DNA from: Chrysoperla carnea
Lineage: Eukaryota > Arthropoda > Insecta > Neuroptera > Chrysopidae
DNA length: 64,000 bases
Reading direction: 5' to 3'
Assembly (NCBI RefSeq): GCF_905475395.1
Contig: NC_058342.1
Span: 15,906,640-15,970,639 of the forward strand
Below are positions 35,793 to 47,693 of this stretch, piece after piece. The notes beneath the pieces were generated by a model, which saw only the letters and a list, made by a program, of their open reading frames with translations, had not been told where the DNA came from and searched no databases. How positions within the stretch are numbered: position 1 is the stretch's first letter; each line of letters opens with the position of its first letter. Made by a program: the position numbers and the translations under genes.

Positions 35793-36489
35793 CAGGGCCG
35801 GATTTAAACTTCTGCCGCCCTTGGGCACTGAAAAAAATGCCGCCCCATCATTGAAATATCACTAAAAGTTATGTAGTTTTGATATCTTATTTAAAAAAAA
35901 TTAAAATATGTATTGCAAATAATTTATTGTATACTTTGATATGATATAAAAAAATATTTGTTTTTGTTCTTAGAGTTATACATTTAGCACTCAGCTCGAC
36001 TCATAATTATATTGTAATAACTTTTTTTACAGGCAAACACGCCTGACTTTTTGAATTGCGAATTGGTCGATTAAATCTTCACAATCTAAAAGTTGAAGTA
36101 CCTAAGTTCGAGTCGATGCATAGAATAGCTAAGCTATTGGCCTATTTGCAAAATGAATTCAAAAACATTATTAAATTTTCCAAAGAAAAAAAAAAAAAAG
36201 AAATTTAAATTTTATAATTTCAGCAAATTAAAAAAATCAAATATTACCATTTCAAATCTTCTAAGAAATGAATTAATTTATTTATTTCGATTTGACAAAT
36301 ATTGTATGAGTCGAATTTTTTGAATTATCTATTAAATGATGTATGATTAATTAAAAGAATAAAAATTTTCTATTGAGAAATTTTGATGACAATAAAAATT
36401 TTTTTTTCCACTTTCCAAATTTTGCCGCCCCAGAAAATTTGCCGCCCTGGGCACTAGCCCCGACTGCCCCTAGTGTAAATCCACCGCTG
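35793..36489. mobile_element. hAT-like element, CAGGGCCGGATTTA end
   Basis: A perfect 8-bp duplication ATAGAAAT (35785-35792, 36490-36497) flanks it. The termini are CAGGGCCGGATTTA and CAGCGGTGGATTTA, read inward. GCCGCCC-rich subterminal stretches lie at both ends and an AT-rich middle carries no transposase. It is a non-autonomous hAT derivative. Confidence 0.8.
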
Positions 36490-37044
36490 ATAGAAATGTC
36501 AAATAAAAATTATTGAAAAACACTTATTAATTAAACTTAATGCATTGAAATTGTGAAAATAAGAAACCAAATTGCATAAATATTATTTTTTAAATGTAAA
36601 TTATCATAATTATTTATTTAAATTTATGAATCCATACATTCATACAATTCTATAATTAAAGTAGTGTATCGTTACCATGGAAACGGCTCCTATAAAACTC
36701 ACTCACGATGCGAATAGTGATTTTTTTATTAATTAATAAATTCACATCAAAATTCATAATTTAATTTAATGTTTCAAATACATACAGAGTATTCAAACAA
36801 TTAACTGAGTTTATTATCTCTACTTGTTTTTTTTTTAGTATCCATCACCTGCGTGAGTCACCCTATTTGAATAGATCTATTTGGCCATCCCTGTTTATAG
36901 TAAAATATGTTATAAATACAGTTTGAAAATTTAAATCGGTAACCTTCATGAATGTCATTTGTATAAGAAGAGCCGAGAAGATTGACTTTAGTCCGTTTTA
37001 AATATAAGTTTTTGAAAATTTCATTTATAAAAAATCTATTGAAA

Positions 37045-40000
37045 ATGTCTGGAAAATATCGTGTAGTTATGGTACGCCACGGTGAGAGCGAATGGAATGA
37101 AAAAAATTTATTTTGTGGATGGTATGATGCAAATTTAAGTAAAAAAGGTAAGTAGACTTGAAAATTTTTGTGTTTAGCTTACTTAAAACCTCGTTTCTAA
37201 CTTAATTATATCACAAATATCTTCTTACTATTCGTACGAAAATTACATGTTTTCTCAGAAAAATCTTTGCTATCTACTATCTTTAATTTCATGTTTTGGG
37301 TAAAATATCACGGACATGAGAGAGTGAACGAATTTCTGGAGTGAAAATTTGTAATTCCAGTAAAAGGGTAATAATAATTGTAATCAGTCTGAAAGTTGTA
37401 ATACTCTAAATTTTTTAACTTTAGAAATTGAAAAATTCATAGATTTTTTTAACTTGTCGTGCCATAAAAAATTTTCTTTTGAAGGAGAAAACCCCGGCTA
37501 TGATAATTTTTTCGTTGAGAAAAAAGTTGTTAAATATGACCTTAATAATTACTTAAATTTCCAGCCGTTCTTAAATGACTACTAAATATTACGGCTGGCC
37601 GTAGTCATATTATCGATAATATCGTCTAATTTTCCAAGGAAGTAACATAATTGTGTATTTTCAGGTGAAGAAGAAGCTGTTAGTGCTGGAAAAGCTTTGA
37701 AGGAAGCTGGATTTAAATTCGATGAAGCCCATACATCTGTTTTGAAACGTGCACAAAATACATTGGCAGCAATTTTAACTGAAATTGGTCAAAATGATAT
37801 TCCTATAAATAAAACATGGCGATTAAATGAACGGCATTATGGTGGACTCACTGGTTTAAACAAAGCCGAAACTGCTGCCAAATACGGTGAAGCACAAGTA
37901 CGTTATTTTATTTACGTTATTAATTTGGTTCACTTCACATAATGTTTAAAAAAGAAATTCTTCGGATAGGATAGGATTCCGAACTAGTTTGAATTTTCCT
38001 TTTTGTTTTTCTCCTGTACATAATGATCGAGTTCCTGTGTCGAGTGTCCTGAAACTATAAGAACAGACGAACAGAGTCATATAAAAAATCGCATATTATA
38101 TGCCCCAAATGAAGCTGACTCACTGACACACTGGCTGATCTATATTTTCGGCGTTTGGCGTGGGATTTCTTGAAATCTGCGGGAAAAATCGGAAAACTTC
38201 AATTTCTCCCCAAAATTACGTTTTTCTGTTATATAAATGCTAGAAAGACGAGATTTTCACCAATAGACTCGAAATAAAGCCTATTAACAGAATACTTCGT
38301 AAAATTTCATTACCTATATCACAATTCTCCGAAAAATGGGAAAAATCTCCCCAAAACTAATTTTTTTTTTCTATACATGTTAGAGAGATGCAGTTTTTTA
38401 CATTTGGTGGAAAATTTGCTCCAATTAATGAGGATATTCGAAAACTGTTCATCGCTACTCCCTCAAAATGGGAAAAGCACCTCCTAATCTACATTTTTAA
38501 CTTCTATTCATGCTAGAAAGGATTGATTTTTACATTTGGTGGGAAATTTCTTCAAACTAATGAGGTCATACGATAAATTAATTTTTTTCATGAGAAATTG
38601 GAATCTTTGATGATTCCATTTGTAGGACAATGACTTGTATGGAGGACAATGACACCTCCATATACGTTATTTGCACCAGCAAAATTCTGCCAGGGTGTTA
38701 AGTTCAGAATGTTTGTGTCCGAAAATTTAGATTCATAAATCCTGGGAGAAATCCCGGCGGAGATGCTGCGAGTTTTCTACGTGGCGTCTGTCCTCAACAG
38801 TATACTATAGCTACATCTACATAAAATAGCTCTTACCCGGAGACGTCTTGCCTTCAGATAACAGATTATTCTCAAGGAGGGTACAGAGTACCTCTTGGTC
38901 TAGGTACTAGGGACCCATTTGCGGTATACTTCTATGCTTTTATTATTTATTTCTAAGTGGAACAATATAAATAATATAAAAGCAGGATATATTTCAGTCA
39001 TGTAGAAGACAATCTTGTGGGAAAACTGCTTTTCGATGTTTCTAAGACCTTGCGTTGCCCTAAAACCTCCTGAGATAGATGGTTACATATTTTTAATTTT
39101 GGTGTGCCTTATGAGGTTGTCAACTTCTCAGTCGCTTTTCCACTTTTTTATACCGTACTACATATTTTTCGTGTTTAATATAGTAGTGTCAACTCCACAG
39201 GCCCTTTTTATGTAGATATTTCATGTGTTTAACGTTTTACCATAACGATGGAGCTTTGCTGCTCACGTATTTTGTTCTTCGTAAATATCCGAAAAACTGA
39301 CTTTTTTTTTATTAATTGAATTTATATTAGGTTTTTGGTAGTACATACTATATTATAATAAATAATTATAATAATAATAAATAATTTTATTATTAGTGTA
39401 TGACTACAAGTTTTTTTATTTGAACTCAAAATTTTTCGAACTTGCGTTCATTCTCGATTCGTTCATTTTTTTAGGCCAGCGGGATAAAAATTAATTTTTG
39501 TATACAATTTATTTATAGGTTCAAATTTGGCGTAGAAGTTTTGATGTACCACCACCTCCAATGGAACCAGATCACCAATATTATAAGGAAATAGTTGAAG
39601 ATCCACGATATGCATCAGAACCCAAAAAAGAGGAATTCCCAATGTTTGAAAGTTTAAAATTGACAATCCAACGTACACTACCTTATTGGGACAATGTGAT
39701 TGTGCCAAAAATTAAGGATGGTAAAACCATTTTGATTGCAGCTCATGGTAACAGTTTACGAGGCATCGTTAAACATTTAGACAGTAAGTTCATAAAAAAT
39801 TTAAAAAAAAATCAAATGACAGGAACTTTGAGTTATACTCAATGTTAAGTAAAATAAATCCACGTATCTTTCACATTTTTGGCCAATATCTAGGAAACCA
39901 TCAACATTGAGAAAAATAGTTTTAAACAAATATATAATTAACAATATCTTGAAACTAATTGTTTTTATAAAACTATTCAACCAAAAGTTGTTTCCTAAAA

Positions 40001-43000
40001 AAATGTAGAGTGAACAATTTCGATATCTTAAGTCGTTTTCACAACGATCAATTTTATTATATATTTTTCGTTAATTATCGAATCATTATCCTCGAATTAT
40101 GTGTAAAAAGTCCTGAATTTTGTTGCTCGGGGGTTTTTGAGGTCCCTGATTGCGAATATAACGATAATAAGAATATAGTTTAAAAAACTAAAAAACACGC
40201 TTGTTGCTTGTTCTAAGTATGTATGTATAGTATGGTTATCGCACAGTGTTTCGTTTAATGCTATCTAGCGGGACAAAAGTCATGACGCAATTTCAAAAAA
40301 ATGATAAGGCCATGTTGTAAACAACCCTTTGTAGGTACCAAATTCGAAAATATCATTGGGCTAAACCACCTACCCAGGTAGGTGTTTGTGTTCAAAGTAC
40401 AGTGATAACAAAGGTAGTTTTGTATTTGCAAATCAGTTGAATTTTTCGCACACTTACGATAGCATCTCTTTAAATTTGTGGTTTAGTGTTAAGTGATTTT
40501 CGTGATGGATTATTTTGTTGAAGGTATGTACTCTATTTTTATGTTTTTTATTTTATTCAATTACTCATATTTTTAGTGTACCATGGCTAAGAGTAATATG
40601 ATAGAAATAATTAATTTTTTTTGCTAAATTTAAACTTTAAAGGGTTGCAACTTTTTGTATCCACATGTATCCAGCTAGATTTTTCTGTATGTTATATTTA
40701 CAACATTTAAGAATAGATTCATGTAAATTTTAACGCCCGAAAATGCCCGCAAGTAAAAATATTGTCCTTTTTTCAGAACGAGTCATAACTATGACGAAAT
40801 CGGATTTTTTCGACGAATGGCTTAAACATGAAAAAAATGATAGAATTCATCACATTTTTGATGTTTTATGTGAAAAACATAGGCTAAATGAAATGTCTGA
40901 AGAATCCACACGAAAACTTAAAATGAAAATTTGAAGTTTTTCCGCGAAATTTAGCGAAAAGTGGGCATCATCAAAATGCAACAAGGAAATGTTTTTAATG
41001 AAACATAAAAATTGGTTGGATGGTTGCGATATGGAATTGACAGTATGTGTAAACCAGCCGTGCCCTTCAACGTCTTCTACGTCCTCAGGAGGTCAGAATG
41101 TAGGCCGACCAAAAAAATCATTTGATGACCTATCAATAAAAACAAAGAGACGAAGGGTCGAAGATTTGTTGGCTTAATTACAGCTGCCGAATTAGCCTCC
41201 AGAAAAGAAAGGCACCGAAGTATTGCTCAGAAAATAAAAAAAGTCAGCGAAAGCTCAAAAAAAAACACGAGCTGTGAGGAAAGTAGGCAGTTAACTGCAG
41301 ACGAAGCTTTGGCTTATTACGTAGACTCTAAATCGACTAGTGACGCGTACAAAAAAACTAGGAAGTGGGCAATGAAAGCGGGACATAAAGTGTTTCCATC
41401 ATTCTACAGTTTACGTAAGTCCAAAGCCTCTTGTTGTCTTTCTGACGAACACATTTCTATAACAGAGTCTCGAGCTGAAATTAAACTTCAGGCGATTTTG
41501 AATAAAACGGCTGAACGTTTAGTTGCAGCTCAGTCTGAAGTTATCAGAAGTGTGTTACCTCGTTCATCCTACACTTTGATCAGTAAATGGGGCTGTGATG
41601 GTAGTTCGAGGCACAGTATATATAAGCAGAGATTCGAGAACAGCAACGCTACAGACGAATTTTTGTTCGTGTTCTCATTTGTCCCACTGAGGCTACTTGA
41701 TGGTGAAATTATCATCTGGCAAAATCCGCGGCCTTCCTCTACCTCATATTGTCGTCCAATCAAGAAATAAAGATAGTAGATTCCGTGAGCACAACACCAG
41801 AAAGAGGTCACGTGTTGCTACGAATACAGATCTTTTGAGAATGCTACTGATTACTTCCGATCCTGTAATAAACACATTTAGGGAGCTATCGCGAAAGAAG
41901 TTCAGCTCTTGCCACCGGAGATTGTGCAGTTGATTGTCCCACCTTCAATGCCACCAAAATCGACGTCATTAGTAGGCGAAATTAGTGAAGAAGATTATTT
42001 GTTTTCAGACTCTACAGAATGGGAGAGTAATGACGATGAGTCTGATGACAATTATTAAGTTTACATTTTTTATTGATTAACTTTTTTTAATATATATATT
42101 TTTTATTTAGTATTATTATTTTTTTTAATATAGTATTTGTTACATATTTTTAAGTTTTTTTTATATTTTTAGCTTATTTCTTATTACCTAAGTTATTTAT
42201 TTTATTTTTACGATATTTTAGTTAATTTAATATATAAAAATTTGAAAATTATTGAAACCTAATCAAATATAGTTTTTGACAATTCATTTTTATTTTTTTA
42301 ATATTAAAATCTACCTGAAGTAGGCATAAATGATAAATTCTACCTAAAGTAGGTAGTAAATAAGGTACGTCGGTAGGTATATACCTCTAATTACAACGTC
42401 CTCACCTACATTTCACCACGGGAATGGTGTTGAAACGTGCGAAATTTAGATATCAATACCGATCTAGGCTTTATATACATTACAGTATCCAAATTGTTTC
42501 TTCTCGCTTAAAATAGCACAGTCTACCTGGAAAATACATAAAAAATGAAAATAAGCCAAAAAATAATTTTGTCCCGCTAGCTTCATATAAACGAAACACT
42601 GTGTATCGGTAGTATAATAAATGTATATAACTGATGATGTCCTATGCATGGGTATGATATTAGTTGCTGTGATAGAGTTGCATAAATTTTTATTACAAAA
42701 TTTTCGTTTTCGGCTTCGATTCACGTTAGTGAATGTTTTTTATCAAAATATGACGCATAAAGAGATTTCTCTATTTTCCGCGCTATTTTCATGCATAAAT
42801 CGGAGAATTTCACAAAACTGCTACTCTGACTTCTAAGAGTTAAACATTATCTATTTTCCAAAGTTTATATCTAATTTTTTTGTTTAATATGGCTGAGAAA
42901 TTATAATTTTCGTTTTTTTTCTAGAATTATCCGATGAACAAATCATGTTATTAAATTTACCAACTGGAATTCCGTTCGTTTATGAACTCGATGAAAATTT

Positions 43001-43091
43001 ACAACCAGTCGTTTCAATGAAATTCTTAGGAGATGAAGAAACTGTTAAAAAAGCTATCGAATCAGTAGCTGCACAAGGAAAAGCTAAATAA
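37045..43091 (+). CDS. Pgam: Phosphoglycerate mutase (cofactor-dependent), complete
   Basis: It interconverts 3- and 2-phosphoglycerate in cytosolic glycolysis through a phosphohistidine. Exons 37045-37147, 37665-37897, 39519-39783 and 42925-43091 join in frame to 255 codons, the normal length. Exon 1 encodes [20 protein letters not shown] with the catalytic RHGE histidine at residue 12 and [10 protein letters not shown]. Exon 2 has [11 protein letters not shown] and [16 protein letters not shown]. Exon 3 has [15 protein letters not shown] and the second active-site histidine in [16 protein letters not shown]. Exon 4 has [19 protein letters not shown] and ends VAAQGKAK. All introns are GT-AG. 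AATAAA at 43213-43218 is a likely polyadenylation signal. Intron 3 holds a Transib-like transposon. Confidence 0.96.
37900..39518. other. PGAM intron 2 repeat debris
   Basis: Short internally repeated segments (CTAGAAAG..GAT TTTTACATTTGGTG near 38240, 38390 and 38515) lie beside an old dispersed repeat at 38630-39220 that is also present in the prohibitin-2 introns. No gene is supported. Confidence 0.45.
40242..40281 (+). repeat. Left Transib end resembling a recombination signal
   Basis: Heptamer CACAGTG (40242-40248), 24-bp spacer, then ACAAAAGTC (40273-40281). The heptamer is the vertebrate recombination-signal consensus, and the second block matches the nonamer ACAAAAACC at 7 of 9. Confidence 0.75.
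40504..42058 (+). pseudogene. Transib (RAG1-like) transposase remnant
   Basis: A likely first exon MDYFVE (40504-40522) with donor GTATGT joins the acceptor TTTTTTCAG at about 40777. It continues [20 protein letters not shown] to an in-frame TGA at 40932-40934, beyond which the same frame resumes ([20 protein letters not shown]). A frameshift follows near 41175 (after [11 protein letters not shown]). The next frame has [16 protein letters not shown] and [20 protein letters not shown], then [19 protein letters not shown] with the first catalytic aspartate, then [14 protein letters not shown]. At about 41760 the sequence jumps to [17 protein letters not shown] and [16 protein letters not shown], which belongs near the C-terminus. 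The second Asp and the Glu of the DDE triad are therefore deleted. A further frameshift precedes the acidic tail ending DDESDDNY. Confidence 0.85.
42564..42603 (-). repeat. Right Transib end resembling a recombination signal
   Basis: Read from the outside inward: CACAGTG, a 24-bp spacer, then ACAAAATTA (6 of 9 to the nonamer). Spacer length equals that of the left end. Confidence 0.7.
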
Positions 43092-43940
43092 AAATTCTAA
43101 ATCGAAGTATTTAAAAAAAGAATTTATTTATCAAATTTTAATTTATGTTGTTGAATTTATTGTTCAACAAAAAATGTTTAAACAAGTTGTACTGTACATT
43201 TAAAATTAAACAAATAAAATTATTAATATATTGATTATGAAAATTTGTTTTTAGTTATATTTTCCCCGAAAATGTAGTGTATTAAAGGTCAATGGGAAAG
43301 GGTGGAGGTATGTTATAAATCTATTTCCATTTCATTTCGTTTTTGGAGATGTATATTAATAAATATTCTTTTCGCGTACTTTTGTTCATCTCCAGGAACC
43401 CCCTTCAATTCAAAGGAGCTGAAATTTGGTATGTAAGGGTAAGGGTTTTTATGACATAAAGAGCTGAAACAGTAAGTAGGTTGGGTTAGTGTAAAGAATT
43501 TTCCTTTGGGGATTTTGGGAGAGGGGGTTGTCAACTTTCCCGATCCATTTGCCTGCAATTTATAATAAATATTATGTTTCGTGATTTATATGGTTTTAAA
43601 TATCTGTACAGCCTCTCAAATTAACCTAGAAGCTTGAAAATCGGTATGTCAAAAAATAATATTTATTCGTAATTTTTAAAAATTTTCGCAAACCTAAACT
43701 ATCTTGAAATGGGGTTAGACCTAAGGAGTGGCGAACCTTAATGTATCAAGCGCCATTTATTATAAATAAATGGTTAATGAGGCCATACTGCCGTTTAATA
43801 ATTTTGACTTCGTGATTGTAGTCGCTATTAATGCTTCCTTAATGACGTTCCCTACGTAATATCGAGCAAAAACAGCTAAACGCGCAGATTTCATGAAGTC
43901 ATTGCTTTCGTCAAGATATAGCGATATAAAAGGAGTGGGG
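43092..43940. other. Downstream of PGAM, no gene seen
   Basis: It contains the PGAM 3' UTR and its AATAAA at 43213-43218. The rest is AT-rich and shows no coherent frame. Confidence 0.45.
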
Positions 43941-44588
43941 TTAAGGATGTATGAGCATGACAACAATGTTTGATTTAAAGGCTCAAAATTTGTTTGTAGG
44001 TAGTCTTTTACTCAAAGAATATGTGGTTAAAATTTCAGCTTAGGTATCCGTGCAAATTTTTAAGAAAAAAGTCATTAAAAATCGATATAAAATACATTGG
44101 CTCTTATGGAGGAATCTCAAAAAACGACATATTTTGGAAGTTTTTGATAATTTTCATTTGGAATGAATGAAAACAAATTAAAAAAAAAACTTTTTAATAG
44201 AAAGTAAACATATTAGCAATGAATTAGAAAAGAAAAAAACTAAGTGTCACCGTCCATATAAGGGATGTAAGAGCAGGGTAGATTAAGGGTTGAAATTATT
44301 TTTATCTTATTTTCAACTTTGATGATGAATTTTGTTATAACTTCATGAATGTAGACGAAAAATAAGAATAAAATTTTTCGATATGTGTCTTGGTTTTCGA
44401 AATATCGAAAGCTAAATAATTAAACAAAATTTTCAATTTTCGATATTTTGAAAATTAAGCCAGATATCGAAAAATTTTATTCTTACTTTTCGTCTTATAT
44501 CGTCAAGTAATAATATAAATTTATCATCAAAATTGAAAATATCTATTTTTAAATTTGTGCCCCCACTACCATGCTCATTCATCCTTAA
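43941..44588. mobile_element. Composite MITE with b-type right half
   Basis: It begins TTAAGGATGTATGAGCATGA and ends ACCATGCTCATTCATCCTTAA. From about 44269 the sequence is the b type with strongly self-complementary halves around 44430 (TCGATATTTT and AATATCGAAA). Confidence 0.65.
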
Positions 44589-44924
44589 TGTTAATTTTTT
44601 AGTAATCTGTTGTTACATTTCCGGTCAGTCTTAAGATTATTTCTTTTATTGTGTCTCTAGATAGATAAGTTTGAGTATCTTTAGTTCACGCATGATTGTT
44701 CGTAATATAATACTTCATGGTGAACTTTTTGGCGATGGCGTCCCCAAAATATTGTGTCGCATGTCATTGGTACGCCTCTGGGTAACACGATCAAAAATTT
44801 GTATGTGAATTTAGTTCAGTTTTCAAAAGCATGAAAATACAAAAATTCGTTTTCAATACAAAGCATCTTATATTAAGAAATGTATAATGAGGGAAATTTG
44901 ACATAATAATTATAATGAGGTTTA

Positions 44925-45185
44925 ACCTCCGTTTTTCAGATATCCATCTATGACAGAGGCCACCCACATCTTTTTTTTTTTAAATCTTTATTAATTTAAT
45001 TTAAACTACATAAAATGTACAATTAAATTTGTATGATTTGAGTGAGTCGGTTACTTCGTTTTTATCCAAGGGACGACAAAGTGATCAATTTTACTACTCC
45101 ATTAATTATATTTGCTCATAATGCCGCTGTCTGGATTCGAACCCGCAACCTCCCAGTCAGTAGCCGAACGTTTTAAAGACGATTT
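44925..45185 (-). mobile_element. tRNA-Leu-derived SINE, copy 1
   Basis: Read on the minus strand it has the B-box GGTTGCGGGTTCGAATCCAG, then body sequence shared with 51611-51888 and 63250-63545, then ATGTGGGTGGCCTCTGTCAT and GGAGGTTAAACCTC. Its head is truncated and diverged. Confidence 0.75.
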
Positions 45186-45329
45186 AGAACGCAGATGAGA
45201 GCGCGATGAAAACGGCATCTGACGGCATCATTAAATAATGCTTTTGGAACATTAGTTAATATGTGTTGGAAGTCAATTATTTATTAAAAAGTAGAATTTA
45301 AAGTAAAAAATATATTCTTTCTATATAAT

Positions 45330-45625
45330 ATATATAGTCCCAAGTGTGTAACACTTAAAACTATTGATGCTACCAGCAAAATTTTGGTATAGGTCTTCCT
45401 AAAATCACCTAATTAGCAAGCTGAAATTTGTCTAGTGTAAGGAGGTAAGAAATGAGGTCGAGTTCGAAAATGAGCAACATCAATTGGGTCTTGGGTTCGT
45501 AGTACTCATTTTGTAAACCGTTAGAGATAGAACTAAAGTTTAAATGTAAAAAATGTTACTTATAAAAATGAAATAACTTTTGTTTGAAACATTTTTTCGC
45601 AAACATCACTGTTTACCCGTATTGT
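45330..45625 (+). repeat. R1 repeat copy
   Basis: It runs from TATAGTCCCAAGTGTGTAAC through AAATAACTTTTGTTTGAAAC, with the final part missing. Confidence 0.65.
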
Positions 45626-45821
45626 ATATATGTACTTGTTTGTTTATTAACATTTCAAACTGAGAAAGAGAAAAGAAAGATACTCATATTACTTTGTGTG
45701 TAAGAGTCGCTACCTTTCTTTACTTACATGTCGAAAGAAGCAAGCGATTGTATATTTATAAAGTTTTGTATAAATTGATCAATTCAGGTGGTTTTTTTCC
45801 TGAATGTCTTGTTTTATTTTT

Positions 45822-46250
45822 TTATTTTTGTAGATTTATAAAGTTGTGTAAATTAATCAATTTAGTGGCTTTTTTTTTATCTCTATAACGCTGACTGTTT
45901 TGTCTTTTTTTTTCTTTACGAAGTTTAATTTTTTCTTCTTCTGTTGCTGTTAGTGGTCTAGAAATCTGTGAATTCACTAATGCTTCAGCTTTTTTCTTAG
46001 CTCTATATCGCTGGCATCTAATTCTATTTTGGATTTTTCGTTTTTCCTCTTCTGTTATTGGTAGTGGTTTAGAAGTTTGTAAATTAAGTATTACATCAGT
46101 TTTTTTCCTAGTTCTATTTTCATCAATTTTGTTTGGACTTATGTCATCATCAGAGGATTCTAGAGATTCTTCGCCATCTTCTTGTCTTTTTCTTTCATCA
46201 TCGTCTGAACCGGAAGGCATTTTCAATTCTTTCCACATAGGGTCCAGGAT
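45822..46250 (-). CDS. Unidentified basic-region protein or exon
   Basis: The frame of 138 codons from the ATG at 46238 is also open upstream to a possible acceptor TTTAG at 46251 (reading ILDPMWKELKMP). It begins acidic (SGSDDDERKRQEDGEESLES). It then carries two tandem copies of a similar unit: TEEEKRKIQNRIRCQRYRAK and TEEEKIKLRKEKKRQNSQRY. The NRIRCQRYRAKKK segment looks like a bZIP-type basic region, but no leucine zipper follows. AATAAA lies just after the stop. A nuclear, nucleic-acid-binding role is only a guess. It may be one exon of a larger gene or a decayed mobile-element gene. Confidence 0.45.
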   Translation of the reverse strand: MLDPMWKELKMPSGSDDDERKRQEDGEESLESSDDDISPNKIDENRTRKKTDVILNLQTSKPLPITEEEKRKIQNRIRCQRYRAKKKAEALVNSQISRPLTATEEEKIKLRKEKKRQNSQRYRDKKKATKLINLHNFINLQK

Positions 46251-46374
46251 CTAAACAATTAAGGAAAATAAATATTTAGAAACACTAATTAAATTACAAC
46301 TAGATATTCAAAGACACTTAAGGCACCTATTTAAAAATACTAAATATAACAAATACTTGAATTTAAGGCAATTG

Positions 46375-46505
46375 AAAATTTTGTTTAATTATTTACTTCC
46401 CTTTAAATATTTCGAAAATCAAAGCAGACATCGAAAAATTTTATTCTTATTTTGCGTCTACATTCATGAAGTTATAACAAAATTCATCAACGAAGTTGAA
46501 AATAA
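46375..46505 (-). mobile_element. Half copy of MITE b
   Basis: GAAAATTTTGTTTAATTATT through CATTCATGAAGTTATAACAA matches half of the b-type MITE seen complete at 22129-22755. Confidence 0.55.
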
Positions 46506-46516
46506 CTTAAACAAAA

Positions 46517-47052
46517 ATTGCAGAGTTTGATGGGGGACATCATGTTCTGGCATTAGATTGCACCTAGTTCTTTGAGTATCTTCAATAACCAATTTAGATC
46601 ATAAATGGTAAGAGATAGAATTATTCTTTAAATTATGAAGTTGATTCTCATAAAAAAACTAACAAAAAATTCGTCTTAAAAATATGTCATTGTTGCATTT
46701 AATCGAAAGAAAACACACTAACTACGGAAAAATACTGTAGCCAAAAGTTGTCAAGGACAATAGGGGACATTCGCCTGTGTCCATGACTTTGACCAACAGT
46801 TATCAATAAACTTTAAGCGTATTTCTTTCGATAAAATGCAAAAATGACATATTTTTAAGTCACATTTCCTCCGAAAGTTAACGATTTTCAATAAAAAAGG
46901 GTTTTAATCAAAAATTTTTTAAGATCAACTTTCTACTTTAAAGTGTTATTCTATCTCTTACCGTTTGGGTTCAAAATTTTCTATTAAAGAAACCCGAAGA
47001 ACTAGATCCAATCTGATGTCAGAACATGATATCCCCCATCAAACTGTGCAAC
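46517..47052. mobile_element. Fold-back MITE of about 535 bp
   Basis: The arms TTGCASAGTTTGATGGGGGA, continuing ATCATGTTCTG and CTAGTTCTTYG, are repeated in opposite sense at both ends. Inner stretches (TAAGAGATAGAAT, TTTAAAGTGTTATTCTAT) also mirror each other. It has no coding capacity. Confidence 0.75.
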
Positions 47053-47139
47053 TTTTCTTTAAGTTATTTTTCGATTGGTTACCTCAAAAACGAGATATTT
47101 AGGTGTACAGATTAAAACAGCGAAACTTGCATTTGAAAT

Positions 47140-47570
47140 ATATCAAGGTATACTAAGTTTAGTCCCAAGTTTGTAACGTTTAAAAATATTTATGCTATGA
47201 ACAAAATTTTAAGATAGGTGATTATAAAATCACCTAAAGAGTCCATTTCCGGTTTCTGTGTGTCCGTCCGTGTTCATGATAACTCGAAAAGAAAATAGAT
47301 ATCAAGCTGAAATTTTTATAGCGTTCTTAGGAGGTAAAAAGTGGGGTCCACTTCGTAAATGAGCAAGATAGGTCAATTGAGTCTTGGATTTGTAGGACCC
47401 ATTTTGTAAACCATTAGAGTTAGATACTCTTATTACTTTGTGTGTAAGAGTGGCTACCTTTCTTTACTTACATGACGTAAAAAAACAAACGATTGCATAA
47501 TTAACACTGTCTATACATAGTATTTCAACAATTAACTCAATCAATTGTTGATTTTCACTTGTTTTTAATA
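47140..47570 (+). repeat. R1 repeat copy
   Basis: It opens with TTTAGTCCCAAGTTTGTAAC and ends TCAATTGTTGATTTTCACTT. The central AACAACTTTTG block is deleted. It lies just downstream of the next zinc-finger gene. Confidence 0.7.
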
Positions 47571-47693
47571 GTTTTTAGCTAATTATTGACAAAAATATTA
47601 AGTGGTGAAAAATTTTACAACTTTTAATTAAAAATTTGGGTTTTTTCGTTTTGAGTTAATTTTGGGACACCTTCATTACAAATATTACTGGGT

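Larger units (their letters stand above)
40242..42603 (+). mobile_element. Transib-like DNA transposon, internally deleted
   Basis: A 2362-bp element in PGAM intron 3, same strand as the host. It is bounded by CACAGTG (40242-40248) and its complement CACTGTG (42597-42603), with a perfect 5-bp duplication TATCG (40237-40241, 42604-42608). Transib elements have 5-bp duplications and RAG-like CAC termini. Both ends continue TTTCGTTTA and AGCTAGCGGGACAAAA-like sequence. Subterminal CTACCTRAAGTAGG motifs recur at 42310-42350. Transposase remnants of the RAG1-like family lie inside, but much of the catalytic core is missing, so it is non-autonomous. Confidence 0.88.

Noticed and set aside
41569-41811. 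Antisense frame across the Transib remnant
   Set aside because: It is a shadow of the transposase coding strand, which shows clear family motifs.
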